DNA of 64,000 nucleotides from Paracoccus tibetensis (lineage in GTDB: Bacteria > Pseudomonadota > Alphaproteobacteria > Rhodobacterales > Rhodobacteraceae), in contig NZ_FMVT01000005.1 of assembly GCF_900102505.1 (NCBI RefSeq), positions 1 through 64,000 on the forward strand. The letters run 5' to 3'. Below are positions 15,334 to 23,746 of the stretch, in pieces (position 1 is the stretch's first letter; the number at the start of each line of letters is the position of its first letter). The notes beneath the pieces were generated by a model that saw only the letters and a list, made by a program, of their open reading frames with translations, ran no database searches and had not been told where the DNA came from. A program made the position numbers and the translations under genes.

Positions 15334-17490
15334 ATGCCTGACTGGCTGCCCCGCTTCTACACCGCCGCCGCGCGGATCGACGCGCGCCCCCTCACCGCCG
15401 AGGAGATGCCCGAGCATGTCTTCGAGGCGCTCATCGAGGGGCGCATCGGCGAGATCGACCTCGAGGAGATCGACGAGACCGTGCCCATCGAGGAGCCCGA
15501 GATCAGCTTCGCGGAGACCCGCCCCGGCCTCGCGCAGCGGCCGCTCCGCGCGCTGGCCCTGGCGCGGCTCTGCCGGGCACTGCCCACGGCCGAGGATCTG
15601 GCCCGGTGGCTGGCACCCGGCGCCATCACCGTGATCGCCTGCCGGCCCGCCGGTCTCGCGGGTGATCTGGCCATCGTGCTGGCCCAGCTGATTGAGGCCG
15701 AACACCCGACCCGCAAGCTGAACCTCGTCTGCAGTTCCGGCCGGGCCACTGCGCCCGAGACCAAGCCGCTCGATGCCGTCGCCGGCTTCTGGAAGGACGC
15801 GCTGGCCGAGGGGGGCGGCGCGCATCTGCTGATCCTCGGGGATGCGGCGCAGCTGCCGCGGCGCATGGCGCGTCTGCTGCCGCCGGTGCTGCAGTTCGGG
15901 CCCCCGGACCGGGAGGTGGTGGCCGCCGCGCTCAGCCTCGGCGATCCCGGCCCGCTGGTCGGCGACTGCGCGCTGCCGCCGGACGCGGCTCTGGCGCGGC
16001 TAGATGCCGATGCCTGGCGCCTGGCGCTGCGCCTGCCGGACCTCGCCGGCCGAGCCGCCGAGCTGCGCCGGCTGACCGATGTGGCGGTGGGGGCGCGCGA
16101 CGCCGGCCCGGTGCTGGAGGATCTCTGCCTCGACGGGCCGGTGGCCGCGGCGGCGCGGCGGCTGGTCGCGGACATAGCCGCTTGGCGCGAAGGGCGCATC
16201 GCCTGGTCGCAGATGACCCGCTCGCTCCTGATCCATGGCGAGCCCGGCACCGGCAAGACCTGGCTCGCCCGCGCGGTGGCCGGATCGGCCGGGCTGCCGC
16301 TGGTCACCGCCTCGCTGGCCGAATGGCAGGCGGCGGGCCATCTCGGCGACATGCTGCGCGAGATGCGCGCCGCCTTCGCCCGCGCCCGCAGCAACGCGCC
16401 CTGCGTGCTGATCCTCGACGAGCTGGATGCCGCCGGCAGCCGCGCCTCGGGCGACCGGCATGCCGTCTCCTACCGCGCGCAGGTGATCGCGGGGCTGCTT
16501 CAGGAACTGGACGGAGTCCTGGGCCTCGAGGGGGTGCTGGTCCTCGCCACCACCAACGACGCCCGCGCCATCGACCCGGCGCTCTTGCGCCCCGGCCGGA
16601 TCGACCGGGTGCTGGCGCTGCCGCGCCCCTCCCCGGCGGCGGTGCGCGCCATCCTGGCGCGGCTGGTGGCCGCGCTGCCGGGTGCGGCGCGGGGGGCGAT
16701 CACCGGCGCGGATCTCGACCGGCTCTCCCGCCGCGCGGCGGGGCGCAGCCCGGCCGAGCTCGACGCCGCGCTGCGCGAGGCGCAGAGCCGCGCGCGCGAG
16801 GCGGGCCGCGCCGTCGCCGCGGGCGACATTGCCGCCGCGCTCGGGCTCGGGCGCGAGGACCCTGCGGTGCTGAGCCGCGTCGCGGTTCATGAAGCGGGCC
16901 ACGCGGTGATGCTGCACTGCACCGGGCGGGGGCGCATCACCGGCGCGCGGATTGGCATGGGCGGCGGGCATGTCGCGGTCGAGGACCTGCCGCTTCTCGA
17001 AACCCGCGCCGGCCTCGAGGACCAGCTGGCCTGCTGCCTCGCCGGCCGCGCCGCCGAGGAGCTGATCCTCGGCGCGCCCACCACCGGCGCCGGCGGCGGC
17101 GCCGCCTCGGATCTTGGCCGCGCGACGCAGCTGGCGGCCGAGATCGAGCGCGGCTACGGCCTTGGCGCGGGCCTCCTCTGGCAGGCCGATCCCGGCGCAG
17201 CGCTGGCGACGGACCCCACGCTGGCGATGCGGGTCGAGGCGCATCTGCAGCGCGCGCTGCGCCACGCCCGCGCCACGCTCATCGCCGAGCGCCCGCGACT
17301 GGAGGCGCTGACCGCGCGCCTCCTCGCCGAGCGGGTCATCGAGGGCGATCCCTTCGCCGCGCCGCGCACCGCGCCGGCCGCCGCTCGGTGGGGCGCGGAG
17401 GCGGGCGCAGACGTCGCTGCCGTCACCGCCCCTGCTGCTGGCGGCCCCACCGGCCCTGCCGGCACGGAGGCGCGCCATGACGGCGCGTGA
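15334..17490 (+). CDS. soluble FtsH-like AAA+ zinc metalloprotease (M41 type)
   Basis: This 718-residue protein has an AAA+ module with Walker A GEPGTGKT (302-309), Walker B CVLILDELD (362-363 acidic pair) and the second region of homology ALLRPGRIDR (arginine fingers near 422-425). An M41 peptidase follows with HEAGH (519-523) and a distal Asp ligand at 593 (AASDLGRAT). Unlike FtsH there is no N-terminal membrane helix. Instead residues 1-250 include a region (95-200) that may be a degenerate AAA domain. The enzyme is predicted to unfold and degrade proteins in the cytoplasm. It overlaps the next small gene by 14 bp. Substrates are unknown. Confidence 0.88.
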   Translation: MPDWLPRFYTAAARIDARPLTAEEMPEHVFEALIEGRIGEIDLEEIDETVPIEEPEISFAETRPGLAQRPLRALALARLCRALPTAEDLARWLAPGAITVIACRPAGLAGDLAIVLAQLIEAEHPTRKLNLVCSSGRATAPETKPLDAVAGFWKDALAEGGGAHLLILGDAAQLPRRMARLLPPVLQFGPPDREVVAAALSLGDPGPLVGDCALPPDAALARLDADAWRLALRLPDLAGRAAELRRLTDVAVGARDAGPVLEDLCLDGPVAAAARRLVADIAAWREGRIAWSQMTRSLLIHGEPGTGKTWLARAVAGSAGLPLVTASLAEWQAAGHLGDMLREMRAAFARARSNAPCVLILDELDAAGSRASGDRHAVSYRAQVIAGLLQELDGVLGLEGVLVLATTNDARAIDPALLRPGRIDRVLALPRPSPAAVRAILARLVAALPGAARGAITGADLDRLSRRAAGRSPAELDAALREAQSRAREAGRAVAAGDIAAALGLGREDPAVLSRVAVHEAGHAVMLHCTGRGRITGARIGMGGGHVAVEDLPLLETRAGLEDQLACCLAGRAAEELILGAPTTGAGGGAASDLGRATQLAAEIERGYGLGAGLLWQADPGAALATDPTLAMRVEAHLQRALRHARATLIAERPRLEALTARLLAERVIEGDPFAAPRTAPAAARWGAEAGADVAAVTAPAAGGPTGPAGTEARHDGA

Positions 17491-17716
17491 GCCGGCGGGC
17501 CTGGCCCATCAGGCGCTGACCGAGGCCTTGGACGAAGCGGCAGTGCTGCGCGACCTGCTGGCGCTCCTCTTCTGGGCCGCCGAGGCCGTCCCCGGCCCCA
17601 AGGGCGCCGGCCTCGCCCGCGGCGCGATGATGGCCCAGGACCGGCTCGAGCTGCTCATCGCCCGGATTGAGGCCGCGAGGTGGCAGCTGCGGCCGGGGAC
17701 GGAGGGGCGCGGATGA
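17477..17716 (+). CDS. small hypothetical protein coupled to the AAA+ protease
   Basis: This 79-residue acidic, helical protein has no recognised family. Its ATG lies 14 bp before the stop of the protease gene, with GGAGG at 17466-17470, so translation is coupled. A helix ALTEALDEAAVLRDLLALLF and a second one around AQDRLELLIARIEAA suggest a helical hairpin or dimer. Because of the overlap it may be an adaptor or inhibitor of the protease, but that is inference from position only. Confidence 0.65.
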   Translation: MTAREPAGLAHQALTEALDEAAVLRDLLALLFWAAEAVPGPKGAGLARGAMMAQDRLELLIARIEAARWQLRPGTEGRG

Positions 17717-17894
17717 TGGCGGCGACAGCTTTCCGGCCCCTCGGCGCCCTGCACGCCACAGGGCGTGTCCCGCATTCCTCCGCACGCCGCCGGCCCGCGC
17801 TCTCCGTTCTTACCGCCCCGCTGCTGCCCGGTGGCCGGATGCCGGCTGCCTGATCCCTGCTGCCCAATCTTGCCACCACCCGAGGATGACCCTG

Positions 17895-18947
17895 ATGACC
17901 TGCCTCTTCCCGAACCGCCCCGCCACCGTGATGGCCCCCATCATGGCCGCAGCCCTGACCGCCGCCGCTCTCGCGGCCCCCGCGCAAGCCACCCCTGCCG
18001 GTCCGGCGACCACGGCAGGGGCCAATGCCGCGGCGGAGGCCCGCGGGGCCGAACTGGCGCAGGGCGTCGAGCGGATCACCGAACCCCATCTCGTCTCCCT
18101 GCACTGCATGGCCCGGATGAACGAGGCGTTCGGCTTCGCGCGCGATGCGGCAGCCGAGGCGGCCGGTGCCGCCTGCGAGGCACGGGCCGGGGCGCGGCTC
18201 ACCCAGATCGCCGGGGAGCGCGCCAGCCGCGCCCTGGCCGAGATCGAGGCCGCGCCCGCCACGCTCGACGCGGCGATCGCCGCAACCGGCTACGCGCCTG
18301 CCGACGACGCCTTCGCCCGGATCTCGGCCAGCGCCGCCTACCGCGCGGCGGCACCCGAGATCGCCACGGCCTTTGAGGAGGCCCGCCGCGCCGGGGCGGC
18401 CAAGCGCGAGGAGGTGCTGGAGGCTGAGCGCAGGCGCCTCGACGCCGCCATGGCCGCACTCGATCCCGCACGGCACGGGCCGTCCGATCTGCCGGACTGC
18501 GCCGCGTTCGACAGGGACCAGCCCTGGCTGCGCCCGCTCCTGTCCCATTGCCGGGACCTCTGGCGCAGCTTCGAGGCCCGTCATACCCATGTCCACTGCG
18601 AGCGGATCTTCGAGATCGCTCCGGCCGAGCTGCGCAGGGGGGCCTTCGATGTCGGTGGCGGCGAGAGGTTCGATGCCACCGAGATGCTCTGCACCCACGG
18701 CTTCGAGGCCGAGGCGAGAAGGCGCGGCGGGCTCTTCTCGGCCAGTCGCACCGAGCTGAGCCTGCAGTTGGGGCCGCTGGAGGCGCCGCTGACCCTGACC
18801 GGCACGCTCCACGGCCCGGACACGACAGGGCTCTGGCAGCTGCGGGCCCTCGCCCTCAGCCCCGGCCGCCTGGCGCGGGACCTCGACCCCGATGCGCCCG
18901 AGACCCTGCGCCACTGCCTTTCCGACCACACGCGCTGCCAGGACTGA
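17895..18947 (+). CDS. exported cysteine-containing hypothetical protein (350 aa)
   Basis: The protein begins with a signal peptide (FPNRPATVMAPIMAAALTAA to AAPAQA) and is predicted to be periplasmic. The mature part is helical from residue 40 to about 190, then becomes mixed. It contains at least nine cysteines, several likely paired in disulfides (HCMARM, AACEARAG, PDCAAF, SHCRDLW, HCERIF, LCTHGF, and RHCLSD with a final RCQD). No family recognised. ATG 17895 has GAGGAT at a good distance; ATG 17886 is possible. It is separated from the small gene by 178 bp and followed by another exported protein. Confidence 0.72.
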   Translation: MTCLFPNRPATVMAPIMAAALTAAALAAPAQATPAGPATTAGANAAAEARGAELAQGVERITEPHLVSLHCMARMNEAFGFARDAAAEAAGAACEARAGARLTQIAGERASRALAEIEAAPATLDAAIAATGYAPADDAFARISASAAYRAAAPEIATAFEEARRAGAAKREEVLEAERRRLDAAMAALDPARHGPSDLPDCAAFDRDQPWLRPLLSHCRDLWRSFEARHTHVHCERIFEIAPAELRRGAFDVGGGERFDATEMLCTHGFEAEARRRGGLFSASRTELSLQLGPLEAPLTLTGTLHGPDTTGLWQLRALALSPGRLARDLDPDAPETLRHCLSDHTRCQD

Positions 18948-18985
18948 CCACCATCCTCACCCACCCCAGCACCACGGAGACGACC

Positions 18986-19501
18986 ATGACCATCACATCG
19001 ACCGCCAACACCTACCGTTCCGCGTTCCCCCTCCCCGCCCTCCTGCTGCCGGCGCTCCTCCTGCCCGGCGCGCTCATGGCCGCGCCCTATCTCGGCCGAT
19101 GCCAGATGGGCGAATGCATCCATGTCGACCAGGTCTCGCGCCAGGTGGTCGGCGAAGGCAGCGCCGCCGTGCCGGGCGATCTGGTGATGGTCGCGCTGCG
19201 CACCGCCGTCTCCGCCGCACCCGAGACCGATCCCGCCACCCTGGACTGGGAGGCGCCGGCCCCGGTGCAGTTCTTCTGCTCCGAGACCCGGCCCGCCTTC
19301 CGCGCGGGCGACGGCAGCTACCAGGGTCTGGATCTCGTGACCCCCGTCGGCGCCACCACGCTGGTCACCGCCATGTATCTGCATGCCTGCCACCCGGAAG
19401 CGGAGATCGGTGAGGACCCCTTCGCCGCGGCCGCCACGCTCGGCTACGGCGCCACCGGCACCGAGGTCTTTGCGGACCACAACGCGCTGACGGCGCGCTG
19501 A
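18986..19501 (+). CDS. exported hypothetical protein (171 aa)
   Basis: A clear signal peptide with a long hydrophobic core (PALLLPALLLPGALMAAP) leads to a mature protein of about 140 residues. It starts YLGRCQMGECIHVDQV and later has FFCSETRP and LHACHPEA, giving four cysteines that could make two disulfides. No family recognised. GGAG precedes ATG 18986. It lies 38 bp after the stop of the 350-aa exported protein, so they are probably one transcript and may act together in the periplasm. Confidence 0.72.
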   Translation: MTITSTANTYRSAFPLPALLLPALLLPGALMAAPYLGRCQMGECIHVDQVSRQVVGEGSAAVPGDLVMVALRTAVSAAPETDPATLDWEAPAPVQFFCSETRPAFRAGDGSYQGLDLVTPVGATTLVTAMYLHACHPEAEIGEDPFAAAATLGYGATGTEVFADHNALTAR

Positions 19502-19583
19502 CGCGCCGCCCGTCTCACCCTGCCCGAGGCGGCCGCATCCGGGCCGCCTCCCCCCTCTCCACCTCTTCCCGAAAGACCGCATC

Positions 19584-19886
19584 ATGCCCCTCTCCCGCCG
19601 TCACCGCGTCATCGCCGCCAGCGCCCTCGCCCTCATCATCGCCCTGATCACTGTTCTCATTCTGACGACACAAGGCGGTGCCCTCGGCGGCGGCGATCGC
19701 CGCCTCGTGGACCGCCATCACGCCAGCATGGAGCGCTGCATGGCGGATGGCATCTCGATCACCGAACGATCGATCGCCTGCGTCGAGATGATCCGCATCC
19801 GCGTGGACATCCGCGCCCGCGGTCTCTGCTTCGATCTCACCGGCGCGCGGCAGAGCTACCAGGATGTCTACCGCTGCGATGGATGA
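19584..19886 (+). CDS. small single-helix membrane or exported protein (100 aa)
   Basis: Residues 8-28 form one hydrophobic helix (VIAASALALIIALITVLIL) after a positively charged start, so the protein is anchored in the inner membrane or secreted. The rest contains four cysteines (MERCMADG, IACVEM, GLCFDL, YRCDG) and would lie in the periplasm. No family recognised. It ends the run of seven plus-strand genes and resembles its two predecessors in being a small Cys-containing envelope protein. Confidence 0.65.
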   Translation: MPLSRRHRVIAASALALIIALITVLILTTQGGALGGGDRRLVDRHHASMERCMADGISITERSIACVEMIRIRVDIRARGLCFDLTGARQSYQDVYRCDG

Positions 19887-21350
19887 CCGGCGTCGCCAGG
19901 GCCGGTCCGGATAAGACAAATGCGTTTCGCAATGCGATTTGCTGAATCATTTCGCAAACTCTTTTCAATGCCGAGTTTGGCTCCTCCGGTGCGGCGTCAG
20001 ACTGACGAGAGGCACTGGCCCAGGATCTCAAGAAACGCCTTCTCGGCTCACCTACCAAAAAAGCCTCTGGGAAAACGGAAAAACTACCTCGAAACCCCTT
20101 ATTTCATTGCAAGAACTGAAAATTCCCAACACCATGTCTGGAAAACGGTAAAGATGCTTCTCGGGGCAAAAATTGCCTAGATCAAGCCAAAAGTGGCCGG
20201 TCGGACGAAAAACACCCCGTATTCGCGGACTCTTGCTGGTAGTTTATGAAACTATAAAAATCTCGCTTATTAATCTGTTGTTTTTCCGATTTGATACTGC
20301 GTTATTTTCGCGTTTCCGAAACATCATCATTTCCTCTCCCTTCGATCTAGGACATCTCTCTGGCAGTGCAAGTCCGCGGCGCAACACATCGCAGACGGAT
20401 AGCGTCGCGATGACAGACTCAGGGTTACCGTCGCAGTCCGAGCCCTCGATACGGAGAGCAATCTGAAGCCATCGATCCAGAGGCCGACGGGATGTTGAAG
20501 GTTTTAAAAACGTAGCCCGCCAAGTGCTCTCCTTGAGCGAGATACAAAACACGATCAGCCTAAAGCAGCCGGCGGCGCCGAGACGTCAGGCGATGACGTG
20601 CTGCACAGTGCGGACCCAAATCAACGACTTAGTCTAGCTCCTTCCCAGCAGCGAATTAGATCCGGCCTCGAGCGCAGTAGGCGCCTCCATCGACGCTGAC
20701 GCGGTTGCTTGCCAATGAAGGTCAGCATCGCAAGGCCAGGCTGATATGAGAGCAACGAAGCCTGGCGCTCGGATCCATTGAGGACGCCGAAACTGCACTT
20801 GCTTGTGGGCAGGATAGAGTTTGCGGATCGCACTGCACCGAAGAGGAAAGCCGCCATAGACGCCGGGGCAGAGCGCCATCCCCCTACCTGATGCCCTCCA
20901 TCACCTGGCATGCCCCAAGCGTTGGACATGCTCGAGAACTGACCGCTGCCCCGCGCCCGTCATCCGTGGAGTTCGCGAATGGACCGTCCAGCCATCGTCT
21001 CCCTGATGTCTGAAAATCCCATACGGAGCCACTATGCGCGAAGAGCTCGGCCGAGCGGATGGTAGACATTCTCACCCGCCAATCGCCACCGCGTTAGCCC
21101 GGCAGGCCAAATTCTTCGGAGGCTTCCGGCTCTATAAGGAACGCGAATCACCCCCATGCGACCATTTGGTAATAGGCCGCGCCAATTACGAAACAATTCT
21201 GTAAGTCATTTATAAATAATTAATAACTGCCTCAGTCACTCTAAATCGATTTTTTTGGCACCAAATGGGCCGATACTGCCGATTTTCATTGACAGGGCCG
21301 TTAGCGATATATTTGAGATCTACCTCCGCAACAAATGGAGGCCAGACAGC
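19887..21350. other. 1.46-kb gene-poor stretch, partly AT-rich
   Basis: No convincing gene was found on either strand. Bases 20030-20340 and 21130-21260 are clearly richer in A and T than the surroundings, including runs such as TTATTAATCTGTTGTTTTT. Short frames occur but have unlikely composition and no ribosome binding sites. The stretch separates the protease module from the mobilization genes. It could hold a transfer origin, promoters or remnants of other genes; none was identified. Confidence 0.55.
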
Positions 21351-21695
21351 ATGAAAAAGACGAGGAAAGCTTCGCCCAAGATCGGCGCTAGCAAGGAGGA
21401 ATCCGCGAGGAAACGGGAGCGCACTGCGCGCATTTCTGATGAGGACTGGGAGGAAATCCGGCGTGCTGCGAAGGCCGTTGGAAAATCGGCAGGCGACTAT
21501 TTCGTGGAGCTCCATCGGCAGAGAGGTATCACGCCGGATATATCCCCTGCAGATGCAGCTGCCAGATCTGCGCTGGCGCTGCATATGACTCAGCTGACCC
21601 GGGCGATCATGCAGCAGGAGGCGCTCTCCGACGATATCTTCGAGGAACTGCTGGAACTCCATAATCTGATGCAGCGCATTATCGAGACGAAATGA
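21351..21695 (+). CDS. MobC-like mobilization accessory protein
   Basis: This 114-residue basic protein begins MKKTRKASPKIGASKEESAR. A ribbon-helix-helix-like part (RTARISDEDWEEIRRAAKAV) and helices (GKSAGDYFVELHRQRGI, then a C-terminal helix) follow. The layout matches MobC-type relaxosome proteins that bind the transfer origin and help the relaxase. Its stop overlaps the start of the putative relaxase by 4 bp. ATG 21351 is chosen because it begins the charged N-terminus and has TGGAGG upstream; a longer frame from 21255 lacks support. Confidence 0.72.
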   Translation: MKKTRKASPKIGASKEESARKRERTARISDEDWEEIRRAAKAVGKSAGDYFVELHRQRGITPDISPADAAARSALALHMTQLTRAIMQQEALSDDIFEELLELHNLMQRIIETK

Positions 21696-23695
21696 TCATT
21701 GCGACCGCTCGATATTCCGGCGCCTGCGAGAATAGCGTCCCGCGGAAGGCAGTGGATTACCTGATCGCGAACAGCGTGTCTAAGGAGGTGGCGGGGCGAA
21801 AGACAACCGTTCTCAGGACGCCGGTGCCTGAAACCATCCTGGGTGACCCCACGGACATAGTAGAGTTCCTGACGCAGCTTCCTTTTGAGCGGAAATATCT
21901 GTCACTTGCTACGACCTTCGCTGCGGAGGAGGTCGATGTTGCAGCCTTCAATGCGGGGACTTGGCGCGAAGAGGCCGGCCTGATCACCGCGCTGATCCTT
22001 GACGCTGCCTACGCAGGTATTCCGACTCTCCGCCAGCCACCTGTCTTCGCCAACTGCCATACGCATACGGGTCGGCTCGAGATCAACTTCCTCCTGCCCC
22101 GCGCCACGATCAATGGGCACGGGCATCTCAGGTCATTCACGCCATTCCCGCCGCAAAAGCGTTACGAGGTCTTTCGTTACGTGCTGCAAGAGACCCTGAT
22201 CAAGCGGCTCAAGCTGATCGATCCGCGGAGCCCGCTGAGGACCAGGCTCTTCAAACTCCCGCCTTGGATGCACAAGGAACATGCCGAGGCGCTGCGGGCG
22301 GGCCTGGACGGCCACAGCCTGTTTCGTCTGATCGATCCGCTCATCGCTGCGGCCGAGCGCGGAGAGGTGCATGGTCGGGGGGATCTCATTGAGGCGCTGC
22401 ACCCGCTCCTCGGTGATGTCGGCCACGTGGTTCATGAGCTCTCGGCCCACTGCGTCACCATAGAGGAAACCGAGTCCAAAAAGCAGCTTACGCTGAGAGG
22501 GTTTTGCTTCAGCGACAGCTTTCGTGGGCCGCAGGACATCCATGACCTGCGCGACGAACATGGACCACTCCATGCCGAACGTCAGCTTCGCCTCGCAGAG
22601 GCGGCCGCCACCTACGTCGAGCTTCGGAACTATTACGCAGATCAGCGAGCCAGCCAGTTTGACCATCCCCCGCCGCCCCTCATTGCCGAGCTGTCTGACA
22701 TCTCACCCGTGCTTCTTCCCCAGTTCCACCCCGCGTCAGGAGATCCCCATGTCGAAGCGTTACTCGTTCACGACCGAAGCACTCAGCCCGTTCCGGCGGT
22801 TGCTCGAACAGCTGCAGACGGCAGTGGGCCTGCACTCCGACAGGATCAAGAACCTGGAATCCAGGAACGAGGAGCTGGAAGCGCAGATCCGGCAGATGCT
22901 GCCTCGGCTCGAGAGGGTGGAGCAGGAGAACCGGGACCTGAGGAGGATCTCGGGGATACTACGTGGCTCGCTCTCGTCGTCCGGCGACTGAAGCCCACCT
23001 TCCTCCGGGCCATCGCCCGGATCAAGCGCAACCGCTCCGTCGCAGCTCTTACCCGGGGCCTCGAGCAGCATGCCGCCGCGGCCCTGCCGCACCTGTCTAC
23101 TCTCATCACAACCTTGGAGAATTCCCATGACCGATACCGCCGCGCCGTCTCCCCCCGGCGAGCCGCCGGACGACGACAGGATCAGAGAGATCCTGACCCT
23201 GCTGCAGGTGATCCAGGGGCTGCTGAACGATCTCTTGGCGGACCGCGACCAGCTCCCCGTTTCGGACGTGATCAAGGACTACCTGAGCGCGATGAAGCTG
23301 ATGGAGGGCCATCTCGCCGATACGGTGAAAATCCTGACGCAGCTCATCGCGCAGCTGACCGAGGCTATCTGCGTTCAGGAGGTCGAGAGGACCCGTCAGA
23401 ACGGGGCCATGGCGGACCGGTTCGATCGCCTCGACGCGAAGCTCGACAGGATCCTCGACCTCCTCGGGGAGCCGATGTCGAACCCGGTCGCGGGCTGACC
23501 CGGGCCGCCATGATCCGCGCGGCCTGGGAACAGGCCCGGGCGGAACACCAGCGGCCTTACGCCATCCGCTTCATCAACGATGCAGACGGACCGGCAATGG
23601 TAGCCCGGATCGGAGACGACCCGTGGCGCCATGACGGTTTCGACCTCGACCCCGTCGAGCCGGAACGCCCGGCAGACGATGATTTTTCGCCGTAG
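21692..23695 (+). CDS. putative relaxase (mobilization nuclease) with nested genes in its 3' half
   Basis: The open frame is 667 codons. Residues 1-350 look like a relaxase: RKYLSLATTF and LILDAAYAGI precede CHTHTGRLEINFLLPR (His123 and His125), which resembles the metal-binding histidine motif of MOB enzymes, and later helices follow. The family was not identified exactly. Beyond base 22749 the frame alternates between protein-like segments (22991-23126, and 23510-23695 beginning MIRAAWEQARAEHQ) and Arg/Gly/Pro-rich filler exactly where two other genes run in another frame. The functional C-terminus is thus uncertain. The start overlaps the MobC-like gene (ATGA). Confidence 0.65.
   Translation: MIIATARYSGACENSVPRKAVDYLIANSVSKEVAGRKTTVLRTPVPETILGDPTDIVEFLTQLPFERKYLSLATTFAAEEVDVAAFNAGTWREEAGLITALILDAAYAGIPTLRQPPVFANCHTHTGRLEINFLLPRATINGHGHLRSFTPFPPQKRYEVFRYVLQETLIKRLKLIDPRSPLRTRLFKLPPWMHKEHAEALRAGLDGHSLFRLIDPLIAAAERGEVHGRGDLIEALHPLLGDVGHVVHELSAHCVTIEETESKKQLTLRGFCFSDSFRGPQDIHDLRDEHGPLHAERQLRLAEAAATYVELRNYYADQRASQFDHPPPPLIAELSDISPVLLPQFHPASGDPHVEALLVHDRSTQPVPAVARTAADGSGPALRQDQEPGIQERGAGSADPADAASAREGGAGEPGPEEDLGDTTWLALVVRRLKPTFLRAIARIKRNRSVAALTRGLEQHAAAALPHLSTLITTLENSHDRYRRAVSPRRAAGRRQDQRDPDPAAGDPGAAERSLGGPRPAPRFGRDQGLPERDEADGGPSRRYGENPDAAHRAADRGYLRSGGREDPSERGHGGPVRSPRREARQDPRPPRGADVEPGRGLTRAAMIRAAWEQARAEHQRPYAIRFINDADGPAMVARIGDDPWRHDGFDLDPVEPERPADDDFSP
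22749..22991 (+). CDS. nested coiled-coil protein (80 aa) inside the relaxase frame
   Basis: A gene in a different frame from the relaxase, starting at ATG 22749 with a strong AGGAG (22738-22742) six bases upstream. The product is one long amphipathic helix (LLEQLQTAVGLHSDRIKNLE through LEAQIRQMLPRLERVEQENR), a coiled coil like small MobB or MobD-type accessory proteins. By hand count, 69 of its 80 third codon positions are G or C, against 34 of 80 for the overlapping relaxase frame, so the nested frame carries the coding signal here. It is probably a relaxosome component. Confidence 0.72.
   Translation: MSKRYSFTTEALSPFRRLLEQLQTAVGLHSDRIKNLESRNEELEAQIRQMLPRLERVEQENRDLRRISGILRGSLSSSGD
23127..23498 (+). 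CDS. nested helical protein (123 aa) inside the relaxase frame
   Basis: The second nested gene, in the same frame as the coiled-coil gene and shifted relative to the relaxase. ATG 23127 has GGAG at 23115-23118. After a Pro-rich start the product is helical and leucine-heptad-rich (IREILTLLQVIQGLLNDLLA, then KILTQLIAQLTEAI and FDRLDAKLDRILDLLG), suggesting a coiled-coil dimer. About nine in ten of its third positions are G or C by hand count. No family recognised; the position in the mob operon suggests an accessory transfer role. Confidence 0.7.
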   Translation: MTDTAAPSPPGEPPDDDRIREILTLLQVIQGLLNDLLADRDQLPVSDVIKDYLSAMKLMEGHLADTVKILTQLIAQLTEAICVQEVERTRQNGAMADRFDRLDAKLDRILDLLGEPMSNPVAG

Positions 23696-23746
23696 CCTTA
23701 TGGCAAATCATAAGCGCTCCCGCCCAAACCGAAGAGGAAGAATAGA

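Noticed and set aside
16000-17478. Minus-strand open frame of 492 codons opposite the AAA+ protease
   Set aside because: Shadow of the protease gene, Arg/Gly/Ala-rich with no motifs.
20173-20930. Short frames in the gene-poor stretch (20173-20466 plus, 20244-20552 minus, 20621-20929 minus)
   Set aside because: No ribosome binding sites, no recognisable family and unconvincing amino-acid composition.
23510-23695. Separate 61-residue gene starting at ATG 23510
   Set aside because: The sequence looks protein-like but is in frame with the relaxase and has no clear ribosome binding site, so it was kept as the relaxase C-terminus.
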